In this document: positions 34,627-43,707 of the stretch, one piece after another
Layout of the letters: each line of letters opens with the position of its first letter
Position numbering within the stretch: position 1 is the stretch's first letter
Origin: Planctomycetota bacterium
GTDB lineage: Bacteria; Planctomycetota; PUPC01; JACPCR01
Assembly (NCBI GenBank): GCA_016179685.1
Contig: JACPCR010000054.1
Location: 62,001-126,000, forward strand
Direction of reading: 5' to 3'
Length of the DNA stretch: 64,000 nucleotides
The notes under the pieces: generated by a model
What the model was told of the DNA's origin: nothing
What the model saw: only the letters and a program-made list of their open reading frames with translations
The model's database searches: none
Translations under genes and position numbers: made by a program

Positions 34627-37550
34627 AAAAGTTCTATCTCGTGTGCTTCGGGATCGTGGCCGGCTGCTTTCTCGCCGTCCTGCTGGCCTGGCTCGCCCTG
34701 ACGCCCGCTCTCCTCTTCCTGATGAAGGTCAACAGCCCGGCCGTCCAGGGTCCCGTGTCCGGCGTGCTCAATCGGATGGGGCCGAGGGCTGCCCCGGTGC
34801 TCATCGAGGCCATGGGGGACACGGACCCGCAGGTGCGCGCCCGCGCGGCAGAGATGCTCATGTCGGAGGACCTGCAGGCCGCAGCTCGGGCGGCCGTCCC
34901 CGCCCTTGTCCATGCCCTCCAGGACGAGAATGCACAGGTCCGCGAGGCCGCCTCCAATACCCTGACCTCCCTGGGACCCATCGCCCGCGATGGCCTGCCT
35001 GAAATCGTCCGGCTCATCCGGCATCCGGACCCCCGGGTCCGCCTCTGCGCCATCCAGGTCGTCGATTGGATCGGCCTGCCGCATCCGGGCGTGATTCCCG
35101 CTTTGGTCCAGGCCCTCCAGGACGAGGACGCCGGGGTGCAGAAGGCCGCCGGAGAGGCCCTCGAATTTGCTGACCTGGGCGCCAAGGAGGCCTGGCGCGC
35201 CCTGATGCCCTGCCTCCAGCACCCGAACGCCCAGGTCCGGCAGTCCGCCGTCCGCATCCTCTACAGCTCTGCTGCTCGCGCCACCAGGGCTGTCCCTGCT
35301 CTGGTCGAGGTGGCACGGGACCCGGACGCCGGTGTACGTGCTCAAGCGGCGGAGGCCCTCGGCGCGCTCGCCACCGAGCAGTTCCACGAGACGGCCACCC
35401 TGTCCGCACAGGCGGCCAGCCAGCCCATCGAGGCCCTCCGAAAACTTCTCGAGGACCCGGATGCCAGCGTTCGAATCGCCGCCGCCCGATCGATCCTGAC
35501 CCGTCCTGATATGAGCGGTTCTGACGTCCGAAAAGCCGCCGTCTCCGCTCTCTCCCGCCTGCTTCAGGAGGAGGACCCAGGCCTTCGGGCCCGGGCGGTC
35601 GAAGCGCTGTCGGTCGCCGGGCCCGAAGGCCGCGAGGCCATCCCTGCCCTCGAGCAGGCCTTCCAGGACATGGACCCGGCGGTGCGGATCGCCGCGCTCC
35701 TCACCGCGCTCAAGATCGTTCCCGCCCATCCCCGGGCCGTCGAGGCATGGGGCCAGGAGATGAAAAGCCCCAACCCCATCACCCGAGCCGCGGCCGCTCA
35801 TGCCCTACTGCAACTGCAGGACAGGCCGCCGGCTCTTCTTTCCGCTCTTCTCGAGCACCTGAGAGACGCCGATCCCGCCGTCCGCGAGAATGCCCTCGAA
35901 ATGCTCTCGAACCTGAACGCCAGCGTGCCCGAAGCGGCCCCGGCCCTCGTTGCGCTCCTCCAGGACAGGAATGCACGAATCCGCGCTCTGGCCGCTCACG
36001 CCCTCTCCGAGACCGGGGCCGGCGTGAAGGGCGCGGTCCCCGCCCTCCAGGAAGCCCTGAAGGACCCTGACGCTGCGGTGCGGCTTCACGCTGGCGCCGC
36101 CTTGGCTGCCGTGAATCCCCAGCAGGAAGACGCCGTCCTCCAGAGCTTCTTGCGGGACCTCCGGCATCCCGATGAAACGGTGCGTATGACCGCCGTCACC
36201 CAGGTGAGCCGACTGAAGCTCCAGGGCGATCCAGAGCTCATCCGGGCGCTCGAAGCCGTTCTTCGAGACCAGTCCCCTTCCGTTCGGTCCAGCGCCCTCT
36301 ACTCCATCGGCAATCTGGGGCCGGAAGCTCGGGCTCTTCTTCCGGCCTTCACCGAGGCTCTGAAGGACGGCCATCCCGAAGTCAGGTCGGGGGCCGTGTA
36401 TGCCCTGACGAAACTGGGGTGCGAGGCCAGGCCCGCCATTCAGGCCCTGCAGGATGCCCTGAACGACCCCGAGATGAAGGTTCGCCTCGAGATGGTTCAA
36501 CTTCTCCATTCTCTTGCCCCGGACGTCCGGGCGCCCGCGGTCCGGGTCCTGGCCGAGGCCCTGCGTGATCCGGATGAAGACAACCGTGAACAGGCCCTGT
36601 GGCTTCTGGCCGAGTTCGGCCGGGATGCCCGGCCGGCCATCCCTGAGGTGGTGAAGGCGCTGCAGGACGCGGACCCCGAGCTTCGGACTTCGGCCCTGGA
36701 AGTTCTTGCCGCCATCGGGGCAGACGCCCGACCCGCCCTGCCTCTCATCCTCAGAATCCTGGATAATGAGGAGGAAGAAGAGGAGGTCCGCGAAAGCGCT
36801 CTGCAAGCCATTTCCAGCCTCGGGCCCGATGCCCGGCCCGCCCTTTCTTCGCTGCTCAGCATCGTCCGCAATGAGGAGGAGGAAGAGGGGATGCGTTGCG
36901 CGGCCGTCGAGGCTCTGGGCGAGATCGGGCCCGGGGCTGCGGAGGCCGTTCCGGACCTTCTGCGTGTCCTCGCGGGACAGGAGCATGTCCTCCGCCGGGC
37001 CGCCATCCAGGCCCTGGGACGGGTCGGCCAGCCGGACCCGCCCGTGATCGAGGCCTTGATCGCCGCGCTGAAGGACCCTGACCCTCACGCAGACCTTGGC
37101 CTGATGGCCGCAAGGGCCCTGGCGAAATGGGGGCCCGGCGCGTCCGCGGCGGCCCAGGCGCTCCAGGAGTCTTCCCGCAGCTCGCAGGCTGCGCTGCGCC
37201 TGGCCGCAGCCTTCGCCGCCGACCGAGTCCAGGCCCGGAATGAATCCGCCCTTCAGCTTCTCCTCGATGGGCTGAAATCGGAAGAGCTGCTGGCGCGGAT
37301 CGAGGCCGCGTCTCTTCTGGGCAGCCTCGGTCCCGAAGCCGCGGCCGCCGTTCCCGTCCTCCAAGCCATCGCCGAGAATCCCAAGGCGGACAAGCCTGGC
37401 GTCCTTGCCGAGGCCATCGAGGCCCTGGGCCGCATCGGGCACGAGGCCCGAGCGGCCATTCCGGCACTCGAGGCCATCGCCGCCAGCCCGCAGGACCCCT
37501 TCCGGGACAGCGCGCTCGAAGCCTTGCGCCGAATCCGAGAAGACCCTTAG
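34623..37550 (+). CDS. Membrane-anchored HEAT-repeat protein (975 residues)
   Basis: Start ATG 34623 overlaps the kinase stop; the longer upstream frame is a shadow. Residues 5-35 form a signal anchor (YLVCFGIVAGCFLAVLLAWL). The rest is about 25 HEAT/PBS-lyase-type repeats of about 37-40 residues with the recurring pattern PALVxALQDxDxxVRxxAAxAL. Repeats such as DNEEEEEEVRESALQAISSL and RNEEEEEGMRCAAVEALGEI carry acidic expansions. It likely forms an extended solenoid outside the cytoplasmic membrane that binds proteins. Coupling to the kinase suggests it is the kinase's partner or target; this is inference. Confidence 0.88.
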   Translation: MKKFYLVCFGIVAGCFLAVLLAWLALTPALLFLMKVNSPAVQGPVSGVLNRMGPRAAPVLIEAMGDTDPQVRARAAEMLMSEDLQAAARAAVPALVHALQDENAQVREAASNTLTSLGPIARDGLPEIVRLIRHPDPRVRLCAIQVVDWIGLPHPGVIPALVQALQDEDAGVQKAAGEALEFADLGAKEAWRALMPCLQHPNAQVRQSAVRILYSSAARATRAVPALVEVARDPDAGVRAQAAEALGALATEQFHETATLSAQAASQPIEALRKLLEDPDASVRIAAARSILTRPDMSGSDVRKAAVSALSRLLQEEDPGLRARAVEALSVAGPEGREAIPALEQAFQDMDPAVRIAALLTALKIVPAHPRAVEAWGQEMKSPNPITRAAAAHALLQLQDRPPALLSALLEHLRDADPAVRENALEMLSNLNASVPEAAPALVALLQDRNARIRALAAHALSETGAGVKGAVPALQEALKDPDAAVRLHAGAALAAVNPQQEDAVLQSFLRDLRHPDETVRMTAVTQVSRLKLQGDPELIRALEAVLRDQSPSVRSSALYSIGNLGPEARALLPAFTEALKDGHPEVRSGAVYALTKLGCEARPAIQALQDALNDPEMKVRLEMVQLLHSLAPDVRAPAVRVLAEALRDPDEDNREQALWLLAEFGRDARPAIPEVVKALQDADPELRTSALEVLAAIGADARPALPLILRILDNEEEEEEVRESALQAISSLGPDARPALSSLLSIVRNEEEEEGMRCAAVEALGEIGPGAAEAVPDLLRVLAGQEHVLRRAAIQALGRVGQPDPPVIEALIAALKDPDPHADLGLMAARALAKWGPGASAAAQALQESSRSSQAALRLAAAFAADRVQARNESALQLLLDGLKSEELLARIEAASLLGSLGPEAAAAVPVLQAIAENPKADKPGVLAEAIEALGRIGHEARAAIPALEAIAASPQDPFRDSALEALRRIREDP

Positions 37551-37620
37551 GCGGACCGCTTGCGCGCCCGGCCACGCGTAAACAAGCTATCCGCACAAAG
37601 CGTCACGAGAGGTCCGCCCC

Positions 37621-38334
37621 ATGAAAAAGACCGTGGTCTCAGCGCCTGAGATTCGCTATCCGGAATCGGACGGTAAACCCATGGCCGAGACGGAACTCCA
37701 TGCGAATATCCTGATGGGCCTGCTTCATGCGCTGCGGGACCATTTCAGGGAGGAAGCTGACGTTTATATTAGCGGCAGCATGTTTCTCTACTATGAGGAG
37801 GGGAATGCTCAAGCGGTCTGTGCGCCCGATGCCTTTCTGGTGCGCGAGGTCTCGAAGGAAATTCGGAGGGTCTACCAGACCTGGAAGGAGGGCAGATGGC
37901 CGGATTTGGTCATCGAGTTGACGTCGAGAAGCACGAAGCTGGAGGACATGGGGAGCAAGAAAGCGCTCTACGCGGAACTGGGCGTGAAGGAGTATTTTCT
38001 GTTCGATCCGTATCAGGAGTATTTGAGGCCGCCGTTGCGGGGCTATCGGCTGGAGGGTGCTGAGCATGTGCCGATGGAGCCTTCCTCGGAGGGTCGGATG
38101 AGAAGCCGGGTAACGGGATTGGAGCTGGGGGTTCTGGAGGGCTGGCTGCGGCTCTATGATCCGGCTACGGGGGAGCGGCTCTTGACTCCGGAGGAGGAAG
38201 CGGAGGCCCACCGCGAAGAAGCGCGGGCGCGGCTCAAGGCCGAGCAGGCGCGGCAAGCCGCCGAGGCCGAGTCGGCCCGGCTCACCATCGAGCCCGAGCG
38301 CTTGCGCATGGAGATTCGCCGGCGACCCCAGTAG
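37621..38334 (+). CDS. Uma2-family (DUF820) endonuclease-fold protein, copy 1
   Basis: 237 residues. PD-(D/E)xK core: APDAFLV (Asp), then DLVIELTSRSTK (Glu-x-Thr/Ser variant) and KEYFLFDPYQEYLRPPLRGY, typical of Uma2. A charged Ala/Glu/Arg coiled coil (about 195-237) follows. Family function is unknown; such genes are abundant in cyanobacteria and planctomycetes. Clearly paralogous to the gene at 43708, sharing PEIRYPESDGKPMAET. Stop codon lies in the shared hairpin at 38331-38374, which also ends the convergent ASPIC gene. Confidence 0.88.
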   Translation: MKKTVVSAPEIRYPESDGKPMAETELHANILMGLLHALRDHFREEADVYISGSMFLYYEEGNAQAVCAPDAFLVREVSKEIRRVYQTWKEGRWPDLVIELTSRSTKLEDMGSKKALYAELGVKEYFLFDPYQEYLRPPLRGYRLEGAEHVPMEPSSEGRMRSRVTGLELGVLEGWLRLYDPATGERLLTPEEEAEAHREEARARLKAEQARQAAEAESARLTIEPERLRMEIRRRPQ

Positions 38335-38374
38335 GCGGGTATGGAAGTGCACCAGCACATCCATAGCCGCCTAC
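38331..38374. terminator. Shared hairpin between convergent genes, GAAGTGC family
   Basis: Arms 38331-38349 and 38356-38374 match at 17 of 19 positions. Both flanking genes end inside it (plus-strand TAG 38332-38334; minus-strand TAG 38376-38374). No T-tract. It may serve as a bidirectional 3'-end structure. Confidence 0.65.
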
Positions 38375-40848
38375 TACTTCTCCGTCACCACGAGCCGCTG
38401 ATTCACACCAACCTGGCTGAGCTCCTGCACGCGGCCCGAAGGCCACAGGATGGTCAGAGAGTCCACGGCGGGAAGGTCGCCGAGCCCGAAGGTCACCTCG
38501 TCGGGATTCTCCGAGTAAAAGGAGTTCTCGGGGAAAAGGTCCCGAACGAGCCGTCTGCCTCCCGCCTTGCAGATGAGGCGCGCTCCAATCCCCTGCCGGT
38601 TGCTCCGCGTGCCGCGAAGCGAGACCGTGAGGTAGTTCTTCTTGGGGAACTCGTTGAGGAAGACGCGGACCGGGCCGCCTCCAATGTTCCGGACGAGGAT
38701 GTCCGGCATGCCGTCGTGGTTGAAGTCGCCGACGGCGACGGACCGGGTGTCGGAGTCGAGATCGGCACCCGTCAGGTAACTGATGTTGGCGAATTTCTTC
38801 CCGCTCCGGTTCAGGAAGACGCAGTTGTTCTCGAACATGCTGAGGTTGAAGTCCTCGCCTTCGAATTTCCAGGGGTTGGAGACCCAGAATTCGCCTCCCT
38901 CACGGTCGACGGGCCCAAGCTCCGGATGCTCCGTGGTGAGGTCGAGAGGCTGTGCAACCACAGCCTGCCAGACGCAGGATCAGCCGTCGGGCGCCTTGCC
39001 GGTGACGGAGTGGTGGCCGGCGGGCGCGTAAAGGTCGAGAAATCCATCGTTATTCATGTCGAGCATGGCGCCGGAATAGGCCCAGCCGACCTCATGGACG
39101 TCGAGGGCAACGCCCTCGTCGGTGTACTGATGATCCCCAGTGGCCAGGTAGAGGGAATTGCCGTCAACAATGTGGCGCATGGGCTCGCGGAGCGATTCCG
39201 GATAGCGCTCGAAGGGCACGTGCTCCAAGATGCGCTTCCCGGCGCTCGAGTACATGTTGGCAATGTAAATGTCCGTGCGGCCGTCGTTGTTCACGTCCCC
39301 GCTGCATACCCCCATGGAGAAGCCGCCCCAGCCGGGATCGGCGTTCTGGAGCGTAAAGGTCCCGTCACCGTTGTTGGCCAGGAAGGCATTGCGGCCGAAT
39401 TCGTTGACCACGAATATCTCGGGATGGAGGTCCTGGTCCGCGTGCAGCCAGAGGGCAGCGAAGCTTTTTCCGAATTTGCCGGAGGCGCCCGCACGACTCG
39501 TGACGTCCTCGAATTCGCCGTTGCCAAGGTTTCTCCAGAGGACGTTTTCGATGTAGGACTCGAGGTTCTGGTCGATGAAGCCGCGGGTGCCTTTCTGGAG
39601 AAGAAGAGGCGAGACGCGGCCCTGGTTCAGGCCGTAAAGGTCGAGCCGGCCGTCTCCGTCGAAGTCGCCAACGCTCCACTGGGGGTCCCGGGTGTATCGC
39701 GATGTGGGAAAGCGCTTGCCGGACGCCGCCAGCTTTCCCTCGCGATTCCAGTAAATCTGCGTGCCGAGCACCAGATCGACCCAGCCGTCGTTGTCCAAGT
39801 CCGCCCAGAGCGCCGACATTTCCGCCTGGGCGTGCCCGAAGTCGGTGTCCGGCTCGAATCGCGCCCCCTCAGCGCCACGGAAGAGGAAACAACCGTAGAG
39901 ATCGGTCACCAGCACGTCGAGTCGGCCGTCCCGGTTGTAGTCCGCGAGGTAGACGCCGCCGCTGATGTCGGGCTTGGGCACCCCCTCGGGCCGCTGCGCC
40001 GTCCAGTTGTCATGGTATCGGAAAGCGTTCAGGCCGCTTTCCCCGGTGACTTCCCGGAACAGAAGCCGGGCGCTGGCCTGGGCGCTGACGGATCGGACCT
40101 GCCAGGAGCGAATCCACGCCGTCGGGCTAGGGTCTTCGTCGCTCACCGGGAGCGCGGTGAGGTCCTGATACCAGGTCACCTTGAGAAAGCCGAAGTCGCG
40201 GTGCCGGCCCTTGGCGACCATTTTCAACCGCATCACGGACCATTCGCCCGAGCCGTCCTCTCTGGCCTGGTGTTTCAGGCTCTTGATCTTGCAACTCAGC
40301 GCCGGGCTGACCTCGAACAGGCCGATGAGGGTCTTGAGGTAACGGACCATTCCCGCCGCATCGACGGGCTTCGGTGAAGCCGCGGGCGCGGCTGCGGACC
40401 CTGCCAGCAGATACGGGAAATCGGGGTCGGCGGCGAGAGCTGGAAACTCGATGGCCGCGCCATCAAATTCCGGGCTGAAGAGACGGTCGAGCGCCTCTCC
40501 CGAATCCTCCACTTCGCCTTTCAGACAACGCCGGAAATGGACGAAGGATTTTTCAGACAGGAGATACGCCTCGTGCTCGATGTCCCAGATTCTCTTTTGG
40601 TCCTCGTCCGTGAGGAAAGATTCCACCTTGGCCGACCGTACCTCGGCGGCCGGCTCGGCCCCCTGCCGGGCCTCGGATGAGGCCTCAGGCACCGCGGTAG
40701 AAGGACGAACGCGTTCCCCGGGCCCCGGCAGACGCGGCGTCGCCAGGCGGCTGCCCCACAAAAAAAAGAGGAGCGGGAGCAGGCCAACGGCGAGAACCGA
40801 CGGGACGACCCATGACCGGCGGGCGGGAGGCGGTCTGAGTTCATTCAT
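38374..40848 (-). CDS. FG-GAP/ASPIC-UnbV exported protein with an in-frame UGA (possible selenoprotein)
   Basis: Start ATG 40848. A basic, hydrophobic N-terminus (about residues 11-32) is a signal anchor, followed by a 200-residue linker domain. Then come FG-GAP/VCBS-type propeller repeats (LADYNRDGRLDVLVTDL, WADLDNDGWVDLVLG, SGDVNNDGRTDIYIANM, LDMNNDGFLDLYAPAG). The frame meets TGA at 38982-38980 but continues in exactly the same frame, SCVWQAVVAQPLDL, into a perfect ASPIC/UnbV C-terminus (VGDFNHDGMPDILVRN, RGTRSNRQGIGARL, FGLGDLPAVDSLTI) ending at 38374. Total 824 residues if UGA is read. No indel is needed, so either Sec insertion or a nonsense mutation. The family is exported and calcium-binding in type. 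Confidence 0.75.
38948..38965 (-). promoter_or_regulatory. Bacterial SECIS-like hairpin just after the in-frame UGA
   Basis: GGCTGTG-GTTG-CACAGCC: a perfect 7-bp stem with a four-base loop starting G-U, 21 nt after the UGA at 38982-38980. This is inside the spacing and shape rules for bacterial SECIS elements (short apical stem, G in the first loop positions, 16-37 nt from UGA). An alternative hairpin CCTGC-GTCTG-GCAGG overlaps its foot. Confidence 0.45.
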
Positions 40849-41205
40849 GGCGGTCTCGGTATCTCCATGGCGATGCCACGCTTCAGGTGCGTGGGCATCA
40901 GGCTGTCACCCGGCGGAAATTTCTCAAAAGTGGATTCCTCCTCTTTTGTTATGCCGCCTCTCGGAGGGAGCCCGTTTGCTGGATGCATCCTGTGGAGGGA
41001 CCAGGCGGCGTCTCCCAACAGGGTCCTGCGAAGGAAATGGGAGGAGCGGGGGCTGGAGGCCGCCGCTCCCCCATTTCCGAAGCGCCGGCCACGGAGGGGC
41101 GGCGCGTCCGGTCATTTTATTTTTGCACTTTGCTACATATTTTAGTTTAATAGAGGCAAGTTGCAACAGCTATCTCCCTGATCGCCGAAGGTTGAGACGC
41201 CTCTT
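40849..41205. other. Divergent intergenic region before the membrane protein gene
   Basis: About 360 bases, no supported gene. A GC hairpin lies near 41039-41075. An AT-rich stretch at 41112-41160, just before the gene at 41206, is the likely promoter site. Small open frames show no recognisable product. Confidence 0.45.
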
Positions 41206-43368
41206 ATGAAATTGACCACCCGATTCCCTCGAAACGCGGAATTAGCCCTTTTTGCACTCCTTTTCCTTGTCTTTTTTTATTTCTTTTCCTTTGCCGTCTA
41301 CGATCTGGGCTGGTACCCACGCGAGGAAGGAACCTACCTGGAAATGGCTATAAGGGTAGGACGTGGAGACCTGCCTCATCGCGACTTCGAAGATTCAACG
41401 ACGGGCGGAGTGCACTTTTTCCATTCCGTGGTCGTGGAGGCTCTGAGCGGCTGGACCGGGGTGCAGAAATGGAAAGAAGTGACTCCGGGCGAGTTCGAGA
41501 CCGTTTCGGAGACAATGGGACAATCCATTCTGAGCGGCCGGCTGGTTCTCCTGGCGGTGAGCGCGCTGACGTCTCTGGTGGGCCTGCTGGTGCTCCGGCG
41601 CTGTCTCTCCGCAGCGATGAGCTTTCTCGTCATCTTCGTCTGCGCTTTCTGGGGTCCGGGAAGCTACCTGGTTCCCACGCCGGGCTGGTATGGCGTTTTG
41701 ACGGCCCTATGCGGGCTCTATCTGCTGCTGAGATACAGCGAGACGAGGCAGATCGGCTGGTTGTTCGCCTCGGGGATCGCGGCGGGAGCGGGCATCTTTT
41801 TTCATCTCGGTTACGGCCTTTTGCAGGTCCTCGCCGCGGTCTTGTTCCTTTTCTACCTGGACAGCGAACGGAGCGACGCGCCTGGCGAGGTGAAGCAGGC
41901 GGGCCCGGCCTGGGGATTCAAGTCCGCAGTACTGGTCTCCGTGCAACTCCTGCTGTTGTACTTCCTGGCGAAGGAGCGGCAGTTGGACCTGCTGGCCTAC
42001 TTCATGTTGGGTCCGGTGGCCTTGAGCGCGGGGTGGCTGTACCTGGAATGGGGCAACCCCGGCTCCGGGGCGCGGCTTCGGCGCCTGCTCGGACAACTGG
42101 GGATTTATGCCGCCGCCATGGTTCTGACAATCCTGCCTTACCTCCTCCCCTATCTCATCCGGGCCAGCCTGGGCCCCCTCTGGCAGGAAGCGGTGGCCGG
42201 TCCCTTCAATGCCCTGGGCAAGGGAATCGAGAGCCCGTTCGAGGCCCGGGACCTCCTGGCGCTCGCGCCCGCCAACATCTTCGTCCTGGTCCTCTGGGTG
42301 CTCCACCGTGAAAAGGCGCCGACGTGGATGATCGGGCTCATCGTCGTTTCCACCGCTGTCGGGCTGTTCTACGCCCTGGCGCGGTGCTACGAGCCGGCCT
42401 CCTACCGGCAGACCTGGTCGCTCTTCCGGCTGGTCCTGCCGGAGGCGGTCCTGGTCGCCGCGGCCATCCTCAGCCTCGACGCCGCGGGAAAGGTCCGATG
42501 GGAGGGAGGGACCCGCCGCCTCCTGGCGCTGGCGGCCTGTTTTGCGGGCTGTTTTACGTGGGCCCAGTTCCCGGACGTTTCCGGCATTTCCTTCCTCTAT
42601 GCCTTTCCGTTCCTCCTGTTGCTGCTGGCCGTGCTGGCCTCTGGCGGCATCACGCATCTCGCTGAGGTCACTCCTCAGGCCGCCCGGTGGTTTTTGACCA
42701 CTGCGGCGGTGGTCTGGCTCGCCTTTTTCGGCCTCTTCGCCTGGGCCTTCGTGCTGAATAGTGATGCCCGGCATCTCGCCGAGGAGTTCGTGCCGAGGAC
42801 CCACGATGACCGTCTGGGCCTGGACCGTGCCCCCGTCTTCGTCACGGACGAGGATTGCCGTATCTATGAAGGGATCATCCGGTCGGTCCGGGTCTGCTCC
42901 AAGCCGGGCGATTACGTCATGGCGTTCCCGAGTTGCCCGGAAGTCTTCGCCTTGTCCGGCCGGCGCAATCCGTTCCGTACCTATCAAGTCCCGCGCAAGG
43001 ATGAACTGGTTTATCGGGCCGTGGTCGAGGCCTTCGAGGAACAGCACGTCGAAGTGCTGGTGTACAACTTCAGGGCGGATGTGAATCGGACGCTCATGAA
43101 GGATGCGGAATTGATGGAATATGTGAGAAAGCGGCTGCCGGAGCGCTCCGTCTACGGGGACATGGTGATCTACACTGCCGAGGAGCCCTGGGTGCTCTGG
43201 GCGAAGAGGCAGCCGGATTATGGTGCGGAGAGGGCGAGGATCAAGAAGCGCCACTGGCCGTGGGACCCGCGCATCATCATCGAGCCGAGGTTCAAGTCGG
43301 ATTCGGGGATTCCCCTGCCGCCGAGGGAGGAGCCGGGTCCGGTGGGGAGCGTCATCGAGAAGTCGTGA
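41206..43368 (+). CDS. Polytopic membrane protein, glycosyltransferase-39/ArnT-like
   Basis: 720 residues with about 11-12 transmembrane helices (e.g. LALFALLFLVFFYFFSFAVY, LLVLRRCLSAAMSFLVIFVC). The first periplasmic loop contains GWYPREEGTYLEMAIRVGRG and DLPHRDFEDSTTGGVHFF. This is the position and style of the acidic loop used by dolichyl-phosphate-mannose-type transferases to bind lipid-linked sugar, though the usual DE pair is not exact (REE). A soluble C-terminal domain of about 170 residues follows the last helix. Likely a lipid-linked sugar transferase for protein or envelope glycosylation; the acceptor is unknown. Stand-alone gene. Confidence 0.65.
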   Translation: MKLTTRFPRNAELALFALLFLVFFYFFSFAVYDLGWYPREEGTYLEMAIRVGRGDLPHRDFEDSTTGGVHFFHSVVVEALSGWTGVQKWKEVTPGEFETVSETMGQSILSGRLVLLAVSALTSLVGLLVLRRCLSAAMSFLVIFVCAFWGPGSYLVPTPGWYGVLTALCGLYLLLRYSETRQIGWLFASGIAAGAGIFFHLGYGLLQVLAAVLFLFYLDSERSDAPGEVKQAGPAWGFKSAVLVSVQLLLLYFLAKERQLDLLAYFMLGPVALSAGWLYLEWGNPGSGARLRRLLGQLGIYAAAMVLTILPYLLPYLIRASLGPLWQEAVAGPFNALGKGIESPFEARDLLALAPANIFVLVLWVLHREKAPTWMIGLIVVSTAVGLFYALARCYEPASYRQTWSLFRLVLPEAVLVAAAILSLDAAGKVRWEGGTRRLLALAACFAGCFTWAQFPDVSGISFLYAFPFLLLLLAVLASGGITHLAEVTPQAARWFLTTAAVVWLAFFGLFAWAFVLNSDARHLAEEFVPRTHDDRLGLDRAPVFVTDEDCRIYEGIIRSVRVCSKPGDYVMAFPSCPEVFALSGRRNPFRTYQVPRKDELVYRAVVEAFEEQHVEVLVYNFRADVNRTLMKDAELMEYVRKRLPERSVYGDMVIYTAEEPWVLWAKRQPDYGAERARIKKRHWPWDPRIIIEPRFKSDSGIPLPPREEPGPVGSVIEKS

Positions 43369-43707
43369 AGCGGGGAGCTGGCAGAAGGGGACGAGGGGCA
43401 GGGGTCTCCAGACACGGCGGCCAGGGGGCCGGTCACCACTGACCGGAGACTGCGGACTGCGGGGGCCGGTTTCCCTGGTGTCCCCAACTGCAACGCTTGG
43501 AAGCGACAGGAATGTCCCGGGCGGTTTTTCTTGGCGGAGTTTCTCAGCAGTTGGGGATTATAGGGAAGAGAGGGTCTTCTCTTTTTGAAATCCGCGATGC
43601 CCGGAGGGCGAAGCGGATTTCATGAGGATACTCCGCACGGGAAACGAATGGCGCGGCCATCCGCCCCAGGATAAGATGCAGTCGGGAACGTGCACGGGAG
43701 ACCCGCT
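43369..43707. other. Intergenic region with GAAATCCGC hairpin
   Basis: About 340 bases, no gene. Contains the hairpin at 43586-43622 and, about 20 bases before the next start, GCACGGGAG acting as ribosome-binding site for the Uma2 gene. Confidence 0.5.
43586..43622. repeat. GAAATCCGC hairpin repeat, copy 1
   Basis: TGAAATCCGC (43586-43595) pairs with GCGGATTTCA (43613-43622); the inner part CCCGGAGGG forms a second small stem. Nearly identical to 58232-58270. Confidence 0.7.

Noticed and set aside
38941..38990. Frameshift as the reason the ASPIC gene is in two pieces
   Set aside because: Both pieces are in the same reading frame; only a UGA codon separates them.
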